Of a stretch of 25,753 nucleotides of DNA, positions 1 through 8,015 are shown piece after piece (the stretch's first letter is position 1; each line of letters opens with the position of its first letter). The position numbers and the translations under genes are program-made. The DNA is from an uncultured Methanobrevibacter sp. (lineage in GTDB: Archaea > Methanobacteriota > Methanobacteria > Methanobacteriales > Methanobacteriaceae): assembly GCF_900316895.1 (NCBI RefSeq), contig NZ_ONER01000054.1, forward strand, positions 1 through 25,753, read 5' to 3'. Under the pieces are notes generated by a model. That model worked only from the letters and a program-made list of their open reading frames with translations, ran no database searches and was not told the DNA's origin.

Positions 1-607
1 AGGAACACACACAGTGACAGCTGTAAACCCATTAAACAACGACAATGTCACTAAAACCGTTAAAATCATTACCAGAATCACTGGAAACAAGAATGTGAAC
101 ACATACTATGGCAAAAACTATGCCTACAAGCTTCGCATCATTGGAGATAACGGCAAACCTGTCGGATCAAACGTTGCGGTCAAAGTGACAGTGAACGGTA
201 AAGCAAAAACCTTAAAAACTGATAAGAATGGTTACATTACCTTGAAATTCACCAAAAGTTACCTTCCGAAAACATACAAGGTAACCGCAGAATACAAAGG
301 AATCAAAGTGAGCAACAAGGTAAAAGTAAAACAGATCTTAACCCTCAAAAAGGTCAAAGTCAAAAAATCAGCCAAAAAACTTGTACTGAAAGCAACCTTA
401 AAAGAAGGCAAAAAAGCACTTAAAAACAAAAAAGTGACCTTCAAGTTCAAAGGCAAAAAATACAAGGCAAAAACCAACAAAAAAGGAGTGGCAAAAGTAA
501 CCATCAAAAAATCAGTGCTTAAAAAGCTTAAAGTGGGCAAAAAGGTAAAATACCAAGTAACCTACCTAAAAGACACTGTCAAAAGAAGCGTAAAAGTTAA
601 AAAATAG
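1..607 (+). CDS. Adhesin-like protein, C-terminal part (5' end outside window)
   Basis: The reading frame is open from base 2 to the TAG at 605-607, so the window shows only the last 201 or so codons of a larger gene. The first ATG in frame is internal, since residues before it (GTHTV) match the cassette of the next two genes (GTYAV). It contains an Ig-like module (around TRITGNKNVNTYYGKNYAYK) followed by a lysine-rich tail that ends in VKRSVKVKK. Related proteins in Methanobrevibacter are secreted surface adhesins; wall attachment through the basic tail is inferred, as no sorting motif or membrane segment is visible. This copy has the full tail and is the best reference for the damaged tails of the two genes that follow. 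Confidence 0.85.
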   Translation, partial: GTHTVTAVNPLNNDNVTKTVKIITRITGNKNVNTYYGKNYAYKLRIIGDNGKPVGSNVAVKVTVNGKAKTLKTDKNGYITLKFTKSYLPKTYKVTAEYKGIKVSNKVKVKQILTLKKVKVKKSAKKLVLKATLKEGKKALKNKKVTFKFKGKKYKAKTNKKGVAKVTIKKSVLKKLKVGKKVKYQVTYLKDTVKRSVKVKK

Positions 608-640
608 AGAATCTTAACATTCTCTATCTTTTTTCTTATT
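605..640 (+). terminator. Hairpin plus T-run terminator of the first adhesin gene
   Basis: TAGAGAAT at 605-612 pairs with ATTCTCTA at 619-626 around a 6-base loop, followed by a T-rich run at 627-636. The stem overlaps the stop codon. The same stem, with a slightly different loop, follows the gene ending at 14711, so it was duplicated along with the 3' cassette. Confidence 0.7.
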
Positions 641-690
641 AACAAAAGATATTAAAGTAATGAAAATTTAGATAAATGAGGATTTAATTC

Positions 691-3600
691 ATGAAATACA
701 AGGCTTTGGTAATTTTCACGATTTTATTTGTTACTTTATTCACATTGGCAACAGTTGCCGCAAGTGATGTGAATGATACAGATGCAGTCAGTGAAGTTAC
801 AGACGATATTACACAAGATGTTGACATTTTAAAGGCAACAGACACACAGATTGAAGAAAACAATAGTATTCTAAATGTTGCAGATGAAGACACATTAAGT
901 GCCGATGAAGGCAGCTTTAGAGATTTGCAGGATTTAATTAACGGTGCCGAAGAGGGTTCTACCATTTATCTGGATAAGGATTATGCTTTTAAGAATACTG
1001 CTACCGTTGAATTTTCTAAAAGCATTACAATAGATGGAAGAGGCCATTATCTTGATGGAAAAGGTAAAGACCGTATTTTTGATATAGAATTAGGTAAGCA
1101 AAAACATGTGTTCTTGAATAACATTACTTTTAAAAATGGTGATGTCACCTGGACCAGCGGGGGTGCAATAAGATGTGTAAGTGAACAAGGGAATGAAGCT
1201 TCATTAGATATTGTTGATTGTACTTTTGACAATAACCATGCTGATGACGGTGGTGCAATATATGCTGAATATGTTAGAACAAATATACTAAATTGCAGAT
1301 TCACCAATAATTCCGCCGATGACCATGGTGGCGCTATAGAATTCGATGTACGAGAGTCAACCATCAGAAATTGTCATTTTGAAGATAATAAAGCCAAAGA
1401 CTATGGGGGAGCCATTTATTTCACAGAACATGATGGCGATCCACGGGAGAGATATTCAAGAAGCAATGTAGTTAGGGATTCGACTTTTATCAGTAATCAG
1501 GGAGACTATGGTGGAGCAATTTACACAAATGGTTGTCATAATGAAATGATAAACTGTTATTTTTATAAAAATCATGCCAATACTGATGGAGGTGCAATCT
1601 ATGCATATGCACCTGTTAACGGTAATGATGGAGTATTTCAATGTGTTTTTCTAGAAAACAGCGCTGAAGATGATGGAGGTGCAATTTACGCCAGGGAATA
1701 TTACCCAAGAATAAGGTATTCAGTTTTCGATAAGAACACCGCCGAGGTGGGAAAAGATGCTTATATGAAGTTTTGCCTTTGCTCATGGGATTATCCTTAT
1801 AAAGAAACCGATAATCAAGATACCTTTGCCAGTTGTATATTTTTTGCAAGGGATTCCATTTTTACCTCATTTTATGCCTTAGGTTTCACTGAATGCTGGT
1901 TCCCAAATGGACATGACATTAAACAAGATAAAGAATGGCGGAAAATTTATATAAACAATGAAATGAACTTAAAACTTGAATATGTTAAGAATGTAGATTC
2001 TCCCTATGTTATAACAGGACATTTCACATATGTTCAAACATTATCATTGTGGTACAATTTCCTTCCAAGAGAGTTCACTATTGAAACAACAACAGGTACC
2101 CTAAATACAAATAAGATTGGCTTTGACCTAAACAAACATTCTTTTGAATATACTCCCGATGAGTCAATTCAAAATGGGGAAATAACTTTCAAGTTTATGA
2201 GTTATGAACATGTTTTTAAATTTGATCAAATATCTCCTGTTTCATTTACTGCGCTTCAATCAAATGTTACTCAGGCAACAGAATCATTAACCTTGGAGAA
2301 TGATTATTCATATAGTGAAGCTGGAGATTCACACATTGGCAGTGAAGGAATTTTAATTGATAAAAATCTGACAATAAACGGTAATGGGCATGTAATAAAT
2401 GGAAATAACCGTACAGCATTCCAAATAAATAATCCTTTCGCCAACATTACATTCAATAACATTACTTTTGTCAACTGTAACATTCCGATAAACGCCATAA
2501 ATGCTCAGAAAATCACATTTAACAATTGTACATTTGAACAAAACAGTGAAAATATCATAATCAGCTGCAATTGTGAATTCAATGACTGCCAATTCATTGA
2601 CAATATCGCAAACAACACTTCAATCCTAAACATTGAGGACTTTTGTGTTTTAAATGATTGCTACTTCCTGGACAATATCGCAAACAACACTTCAATCCTA
2701 AACGTTGAAGGCGTTTGCGTTTTAAATAATGCCAAATTTGTCAATAACGTTGGTGGCGAAAGCTTAATTCTTTTGAATTCAACTTCAAATGTGGAAATAA
2801 ACGGTTCAATTTTTATTCAAAACGATGCTGACAAAATCATTCATACCATAAAGATTTTGAATAAACTGAATGTTACAAACAATATTATTATCAATTCCGA
2901 ATCAGAATATGAAATTTATGCCGAAAGCCAACCTCAAGAATGCTACTTGGATTATAACTGGTTAGGAAATACTGCAGACAATTTCAACAGTCCATATAAA
3001 GTCAATTTTGATGCAAATACTTGGTATTTCTTAAACATGACACTGATGCATGACTATGCAAACGTTTCCCTAAACAACGTATATGACAATGTCAATAAAA
3101 GAGTCATTAGGAATAGCGGATACACTTTACCCGACTTAAGTATTGGATTATATTTTGTCAACATGTCAAGCAGTCAGGGAAGCATTGATTTCGGTGATGA
3201 TGGTGAAATCCAAATCAACGTTTATATGCTTTCCAAACCTGCATTTTTAACAGCAAGTTATGAAAACGTTAATTACACTGTTAATTTCACTCAAAAAGGA
3301 GAGTTTGACTTGCTGAATGATTTAATAACTACTGCTGCTGACAATTCCACCATTGTCCTTGACAGGGATTATACATTCACAGAAGGCATTGACAGCATCG
3401 GCGGAATTACCATAAGAGCTACAAATATAACCATTGACGGTAACGGACACACCATAAACGCCCTCGGCAAATCATTAATATTTACAGTATGTGGCGAAAA
3501 AGTAACCTTGAAAAATCTCATTGTTGTGAATGGACATAATGAAAATGTGGGCGGATACGACGGCCCTGTTCTCTGGAGCGGACATGATGGAGTGGTCGAC

Positions 3601-6600
3601 AACTGTACCTTTGAAAACAACACTGGGGCTCAAAACGGAGCAATAACATGGACCGGACAAAATGGACTAATAAAAGATTCAATATTTAAAGGTAATGCCG
3701 CAAGAGATGGAGGGGCATTATACCTCCAAGGCAGAAACATGACAGTTACAAACACAACATTCATAAATAACCGTGCAAGATTAGGCGGAGCAATATATGT
3801 TTATACCACTGTGGCTACAGTAGAAAACTGTACCTTCAGATACAATACCGCTACAGGAGATGGTGGATCAGTCTACTGGAATAAACAGAACGGTAAAATA
3901 TCCGATTGTGAATTTGAAAACAACCATGCAGACAGCAAAGGTGGTGCAATCTTCTGGAATGATGTAAACGGTGTTGTAACCAGCAGCAAATTTACATTAA
4001 ATAATGCGCCAGATGGTGGAGCAGTCTACTGGAATTCACAGGAAGGCAAATTATCCGATTGTAAATTTGCAAACAACACCGCAACCAATGGAGGTGCGGC
4101 CTACTGGAATGCAAATTACGGAACCGTAAATTCAAGCTCTTTTGAAGACAACAGTGCACAAAACGGAGGTGCAATCTTCTGGCATTATGATTACGGTAAG
4201 GTGATAAACTCCACATTCATCAAAAACACTGCAACCAATGACGGCGGAGCAATCTACTTCAATGAAAAAGGGGATTGGCTTGATAACGAACAGGAATCTG
4301 TTGAATATTCAACATTTTCAGAAAACAGTGCTGTAAATAATGGTGGGGCAATATATCTCGCCGCTAAAAAAAGTACAATTGGAAACACAGAATTTTCAAA
4401 AAATAGTGCAGCAAATGGAGGGGCAATACATATAACTGCAGAAAAAAGCAGTATTGGTAATTCCACATTCATCAAAAACCAAGCGGAAAATGGTGGAGCA
4501 CTTTATGCCAGTTTTGATTATGGAACAATTTCACAATTGATATTCATTAACAATACCGCATCAGATAACGGAAATGCAATATATTCGGATAGTGCATATA
4601 CTCCAGTCAATTACTGCATTTTCATAAATAATGGAGGAAGCAGCATATATTATAAAGACACTTCATGGTTTGGATCTGAATTAAATGCCGATTACAATTG
4701 GTTTGGAAACAATATTACCAACTATAATGCTGCACCTCCAGTTTCAGAGGATGTTGTATGTGATTATTGGTATTTCATGGATATGTCAATGGCCGATGGC
4801 ATTGCAAGTATCAAGTTAAACAACATATATGATAAGAAAAATTCCAGAATACTCACCGGACAATCTTACAGATTGCCGCAAATAAATCTGACATTAACAA
4901 ATGAAAACCTGGACGTTGCGAATAATGCATCCCTTGATGAAAACGGAGTGGATCAAGTAGCATACATCCCTAAGGCAACTCAAACATCACTCACAGCCCA
5001 TTATGATGCAGCACAAGTTACCGTGAACAAAAATTATCTGGAGAGCACTGTGACAATTGGAGATAAGGATGAATTCACCTATGGAAACGTTTCAATCGAA
5101 TTCAGCGTGGAAAATCCTACAACCATTGAAATTATAATCATAAATGAGGATAATGAAACAGTATTCAACACAACAACTGATGAAAGAATAGTTAACCCTG
5201 ATTTGGCTGCAGGAACATACACAATAACAATAACAAACATGGGAACAGATAACGTTCTTAAAAGCAATGCCACAAAAACCTTTAAAGTTAACAAGGCAAC
5301 TGTAAAAATCAATGTTGTTGCAAATGACGTGACTTATCCTGGAAACATTATTGTAAATATTACTAGTAACCTTACAGGTAAGTACACAGTTAAAATTGGA
5401 GACCAGAAAGAAGAAATCAACCTAACAGCAAACATTACAAAAACCGTAACATTCACCGGATTATCCGCAAATGAATATATCATTAATGTAACCTCTGCTG
5501 AAACAGAAAACTACACTGGTGCAATAAACGACACAGTCACTGTAAACGTCTTTAAAGCAACACCAACAATAACAGTTAGTGCTGAAAATGCAGTTTACCC
5601 AGGAGACTTGATTGTGAATGTAATTAGTGATGTTGGCGGCAGATACACCGTAAACGTAGGTGATAAAGAACAAGATATTGATCTAATTGCTAATGTAACT
5701 GGAAAAGTAACATTTACCAACTTACCTGCAAAAGAATACATTATTAATGTAAACTACGCGGAAACAGAAAACTACACTGGTGCAATAAACGACACAGTCA
5801 AAGTAAACATCTTTAAAGCAACACCAACAATAACAGTTAGTGCTGAAAATGCAGTTTACCCAGGAGACTTGACTGTAAATATCACTAGTGATGTTAGTGG
5901 AAAATACACTGTTAAAGTTGGAGATCAACAAAAAGAGGTTGATTTAACCGCAAATACTGTTGAAAGCATTACATTTACCGGCTTATCTGCAAATGAATAC
6001 CTAATTAATGTAACCTATGCTGAAACAGAAAACTACACAAGCGCAACAAACAACACAGTCAAGGTAAGTGTTTTAAAAACAACACCAACAATAACAGTAA
6101 AAGCAGAAAACACAACCTATCCTGGTGATGTAATAATTACCATTAACACTGATGCTAACGGTAAATATAATATAACTGTTGGAAATCAAACCAAAGAGGA
6201 AACATTGACTGCAGGCGCAAATACAATAACATTCACAGGTGTTAAAGTTGGAAACTATACTATAACCGTCAAATACGCTGAAACTGAAAATTACACTTCA
6301 GCAATAAATGACACTGTCAAAGTTAGTGTACTGAAAAATGAAGCTTTCGAACCTGAAATAACCGCAATAAACACCGCAAATGAAACTGTAATAACATTCA
6401 CTTTCCCTGAAGATGCTACAGGAAACGTTACAGTTATAGTTGACGGCAAACAATACAATGCAACAGTTGAAAACGGCAAAGCAACAGTGACCATGCCGCT
6501 CATTCCGCTTGACAGTACTGTGGACTTTGAATATAGTGGTGATGAAAACTATCCTGCTAAATCCAAGGAAACAAGCATTGCTAATGTCACAGCAATCATA

Positions 6601-7359
6601 AAAGCGGAGGACATGACAAGGGGATACGACAGCGGAGTGGACTATCAGGTAACAGTTGTTGACGGAAACGGAAACCCAATGGCTAAAAAACAGGTAATAT
6701 TCATCATAAACGGCAACAAATACAATGCCACTAGTGATGATAAAGGTATTGCTGTTTTAAACATCAAATTGGCAATTGGAACATATGCAGTGACAACTGT
6801 AAATCCATTAAACAACGACAATGTTACAAAAACCGTTAAAATCACTACCAGAATTACCGGAAACAAGAATGTGGACACATACTATGGCAAAAACTATGCA
6901 TACAAACTTTGCATAATAGGTGACGATGGTAAAGCTGTTGGATCAAACGTTGCGGTCAAAGTGACAGTGAACGGTAAGGCACAAACACTGAAAACTGATA
7001 AGAATGGCCACATTACCTTGAAATTCACCAAAAACTACCTTCCGAAAACATACACAGTAACTGCCGAATACAAAGGAATCAAAGTGACAAACAAGGTAAA
7101 AGTAAACCAGGTCCTAAGCCTCAAAAAGGTTAAAGTCAAAAAATCCGCCAAAAAACTTGTAGTGAAAGCCACCTTAAAAGAAGGCAAAAAAGCACTTAAA
7201 AACAAAAAAGTGACCTTCAAGTTCAAAGGCAAAAAATACAAGGCAAAAACCAACAAAAAGGATCAAAAAATCAGTGCTCAAAAAACTCAAAGTAGGCAAA
7301 AAAGTAACTTACCAAGTAACCTACCTAAAAGACACTGTAAAAAGAAGTGTAAAAGTTAA
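691..7359 (+). CDS. Giant adhesin-like protein, beta-helix plus Ig-like repeats
   Basis: This 2,222-residue protein starts with a signal peptide (residues 1-25, ending TVAAS). An acidic spacer follows. Three right-handed beta-helix (pectate-lyase/PMP-like) blocks begin near residues 76, 528 and 872, each opening with a hydrophobic cap and a 'ITIDGRGH/NGNGH' strand and followed by NN..A...GGAIY rungs in blocks one and three. Four Ig-like units of about 87 residues run from 1537 to 1883. The shared C-terminal cassette fills the rest. Many N-x-S/T sites could be glycosylated. The protein is probably a secreted, wall-associated adhesin. The start is an ATG with GAGGAT at 678-683. The tail is frameshifted: after KTNKK it reads DQKISAQ and ends RHCKKKCKS, whereas the shared tail (IKKSVLKKLKV to VKVKK) survives at 7262-7366 in another frame. 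Confidence 0.9.
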   Translation: MKYKALVIFTILFVTLFTLATVAASDVNDTDAVSEVTDDITQDVDILKATDTQIEENNSILNVADEDTLSADEGSFRDLQDLINGAEEGSTIYLDKDYAFKNTATVEFSKSITIDGRGHYLDGKGKDRIFDIELGKQKHVFLNNITFKNGDVTWTSGGAIRCVSEQGNEASLDIVDCTFDNNHADDGGAIYAEYVRTNILNCRFTNNSADDHGGAIEFDVRESTIRNCHFEDNKAKDYGGAIYFTEHDGDPRERYSRSNVVRDSTFISNQGDYGGAIYTNGCHNEMINCYFYKNHANTDGGAIYAYAPVNGNDGVFQCVFLENSAEDDGGAIYAREYYPRIRYSVFDKNTAEVGKDAYMKFCLCSWDYPYKETDNQDTFASCIFFARDSIFTSFYALGFTECWFPNGHDIKQDKEWRKIYINNEMNLKLEYVKNVDSPYVITGHFTYVQTLSLWYNFLPREFTIETTTGTLNTNKIGFDLNKHSFEYTPDESIQNGEITFKFMSYEHVFKFDQISPVSFTALQSNVTQATESLTLENDYSYSEAGDSHIGSEGILIDKNLTINGNGHVINGNNRTAFQINNPFANITFNNITFVNCNIPINAINAQKITFNNCTFEQNSENIIISCNCEFNDCQFIDNIANNTSILNIEDFCVLNDCYFLDNIANNTSILNVEGVCVLNNAKFVNNVGGESLILLNSTSNVEINGSIFIQNDADKIIHTIKILNKLNVTNNIIINSESEYEIYAESQPQECYLDYNWLGNTADNFNSPYKVNFDANTWYFLNMTLMHDYANVSLNNVYDNVNKRVIRNSGYTLPDLSIGLYFVNMSSSQGSIDFGDDGEIQINVYMLSKPAFLTASYENVNYTVNFTQKGEFDLLNDLITTAADNSTIVLDRDYTFTEGIDSIGGITIRATNITIDGNGHTINALGKSLIFTVCGEKVTLKNLIVVNGHNENVGGYDGPVLWSGHDGVVDNCTFENNTGAQNGAITWTGQNGLIKDSIFKGNAARDGGALYLQGRNMTVTNTTFINNRARLGGAIYVYTTVATVENCTFRYNTATGDGGSVYWNKQNGKISDCEFENNHADSKGGAIFWNDVNGVVTSSKFTLNNAPDGGAVYWNSQEGKLSDCKFANNTATNGGAAYWNANYGTVNSSSFEDNSAQNGGAIFWHYDYGKVINSTFIKNTATNDGGAIYFNEKGDWLDNEQESVEYSTFSENSAVNNGGAIYLAAKKSTIGNTEFSKNSAANGGAIHITAEKSSIGNSTFIKNQAENGGALYASFDYGTISQLIFINNTASDNGNAIYSDSAYTPVNYCIFINNGGSSIYYKDTSWFGSELNADYNWFGNNITNYNAAPPVSEDVVCDYWYFMDMSMADGIASIKLNNIYDKKNSRILTGQSYRLPQINLTLTNENLDVANNASLDENGVDQVAYIPKATQTSLTAHYDAAQVTVNKNYLESTVTIGDKDEFTYGNVSIEFSVENPTTIEIIIINEDNETVFNTTTDERIVNPDLAAGTYTITITNMGTDNVLKSNATKTFKVNKATVKINVVANDVTYPGNIIVNITSNLTGKYTVKIGDQKEEINLTANITKTVTFTGLSANEYIINVTSAETENYTGAINDTVTVNVFKATPTITVSAENAVYPGDLIVNVISDVGGRYTVNVGDKEQDIDLIANVTGKVTFTNLPAKEYIINVNYAETENYTGAINDTVKVNIFKATPTITVSAENAVYPGDLTVNITSDVSGKYTVKVGDQQKEVDLTANTVESITFTGLSANEYLINVTYAETENYTSATNNTVKVSVLKTTPTITVKAENTTYPGDVIITINTDANGKYNITVGNQTKEETLTAGANTITFTGVKVGNYTITVKYAETENYTSAINDTVKVSVLKNEAFEPEITAINTANETVITFTFPEDATGNVTVIVDGKQYNATVENGKATVTMPLIPLDSTVDFEYSGDENYPAKSKETSIANVTAIIKAEDMTRGYDSGVDYQVTVVDGNGNPMAKKQVIFIINGNKYNATSDDKGIAVLNIKLAIGTYAVTTVNPLNNDNVTKTVKITTRITGNKNVDTYYGKNYAYKLCIIGDDGKAVGSNVAVKVTVNGKAQTLKTDKNGHITLKFTKNYLPKTYTVTAEYKGIKVTNKVKVNQVLSLKKVKVKKSAKKLVVKATLKEGKKALKNKKVTFKFKGKKYKAKTNKKDQKISAQKTQSRQKSNLPSNLPKRHCKKKCKS
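2599..2704 (+). repeat. 72-base direct repeat: duplicated beta-helix rung
   Basis: GACAATATCGCAAACAACAC at 2599 recurs at 2671, and the match extends through the next 15 or so bases (ending in TTGA) with one mismatch. The period is 72 bases, or 24 residues, which fits one turn of a beta-helix solenoid. The near-identity suggests a recent in-frame duplication. Confidence 0.75.
5299..6339 (+). repeat. Four tandem Ig-like units, 261-base period
   Basis: Units begin at 5299, 5560, 5821 and 6082. The first three are exactly 261 bases and the last is one codon shorter. Each encodes a T-(P)-x-I-x-V...YPG(D/N)...G(K/R)Y..(K/N)(V/I)G...ETENYT.A..(D/N)TV.V..(L/F)K pattern, resembling bacterial and archaeal Ig-like surface modules. 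The junction of units two and three is almost identical in DNA (for example around 5521-5630 and 5782-5891), indicating recent duplication or recombination. Confidence 0.85.
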
Positions 7360-7366
7360 AAAATAA
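6082..7366 (+). repeat. Shared adhesin C-terminal cassette, copy 2
   Basis: From the last Ig-like unit to the terminator, this stretch is nearly identical in DNA and protein to 13500-14718, and its last 590 or so bases also match 1-607. It contains an Ig-like unit, an NEAFEPEITA-started module, a GYDSGVDYQVTVVDGNG module and the lysine-rich tail. Codon choice here leans to C-ending Asn and Thr codons, unlike the T-ending style of the N-terminal part of the same gene. This copy lacks 17 bases relative to copy 1, at about 7254-7261. Confidence 0.8.
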
Positions 7367-7371
7367 TATTT

Positions 7372-7410
7372 AAAATAAGGATGAAGTTAATCTCCTTATT
7401 TTTTTCTTTT
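7372..7410 (+). terminator. Hairpin plus T-run terminator of the second adhesin gene
   Basis: AAATAAGGA (7373-7381) pairs with TCCTTATTT (7393-7401) around an 11-base loop, and the T-run continues to 7406. Its stem differs from those at 605 and 14716. Confidence 0.65.
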
Positions 7411-7612
7411 CTTTTTTGCACCCTATGTATCAACCTTAAAAATTCATAGCTGAAAGATTTCTCTAAAAAAACTATTTCTAAAAAAAGTTTACAAGATAAA
7501 TATCAGATGATATTTACTATAATTTTAAAGCCATTTCTCTAATAGTATACTGTTGATTCAATTTTTATTATTAATTTTAATGCATCGTGTTTCACATTAA
7601 CGAAGATTATTT

Positions 7613-7630
7613 ATTTGTGTTTACACAAAT
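7613..7630. promoter_or_regulatory. Perfect dyad ATTTGTGT-TT-ACACAAAT
   Basis: Two 8-base arms at 7613-7620 and 7623-7630 are exact reverse complements with a 2-base spacer, the form of a dimeric regulator site. The core GTGTTTACA resembles GTGTTTCACATTAA at 7587-7600 and GTGTTTGACATTAA at 7785-7798. A regulatory role is inferred. Confidence 0.4.
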
Positions 7631-7639
7631 ATTGGTCGG

Positions 7640-7647
7640 TACCGGTA
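7640..7647. promoter_or_regulatory. Palindrome TACCGGTA, first copy
   Basis: The 8-base palindrome sits in GGTACCGGTAC and recurs at 7970-7977, about 40 bases before the start codon of the third adhesin gene. Two copies of a CG-containing 8-mer in 340 bases of AT-rich intergenic DNA suggest an operator, but no regulator is identified. Confidence 0.35.
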
Positions 7648-7969
7648 CTTGTTTTAAGTATGGGGTCAATACTGACTAATAATTGTAGCGGGTTTTAACT
7701 AATGTTTTCATTGTAATTTTTGATTTAGGTATTCATGTTGAAATGTTGATATAATCACTATTTTTTCTTTTGATTTGCTTGGTTGTGTTTGACATTAATG
7801 GCATTGTTTCGGATTTCAATTTGCAATTTTAATATGATATTAATTAAGGAATAGTCAGTTCAAAATATCACTTTACCACTAATGTGGAATAATAGAAATA
7901 TGGAATTAAAAGATTTAAAGAAAAAATAATTTTTCCAATAAATTTATCTATTTTTTTTGACAAAGTATT

Positions 7970-7977
7970 TACCGGTA
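7970..7977. promoter_or_regulatory. Palindrome TACCGGTA, second copy
   Basis: This is the second copy of the palindrome at 7640-7647, here flanked as TTACCGGTAA. It lies between an AT-rich candidate promoter and the start codon at 8016, where binding could block transcription. The function is inferred only from position and symmetry. Confidence 0.35.
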
Positions 7978-8015
7978 ATATAATTTTTTTATCAAGTATA
8001 TAAGGGAGTGGTGCA

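Larger units (their letters stand above)
7367..8015. other. Long AT-rich intergenic region upstream of the third adhesin gene
   Basis: Beyond the terminator I see no convincing gene in these 649 bases. The region contains several short symmetrical or repeated motifs (listed separately), a dyad GTCA-ATAC-TGAC near 7665, and an AT-rich stretch before the start codon. Candidate TATA elements lie near 7938-7949, and GGGAGTGGTG at 8004-8013 is the ribosome site for the ATG at 8016. The length and motif density fit a regulated promoter region. Confidence 0.6.

Noticed and set aside
5299..6339. CRISPR-like repeat array
   Set aside because: The units are 261 bases, in frame, and encode Ig-like modules without alternating short repeats and unique spacers.
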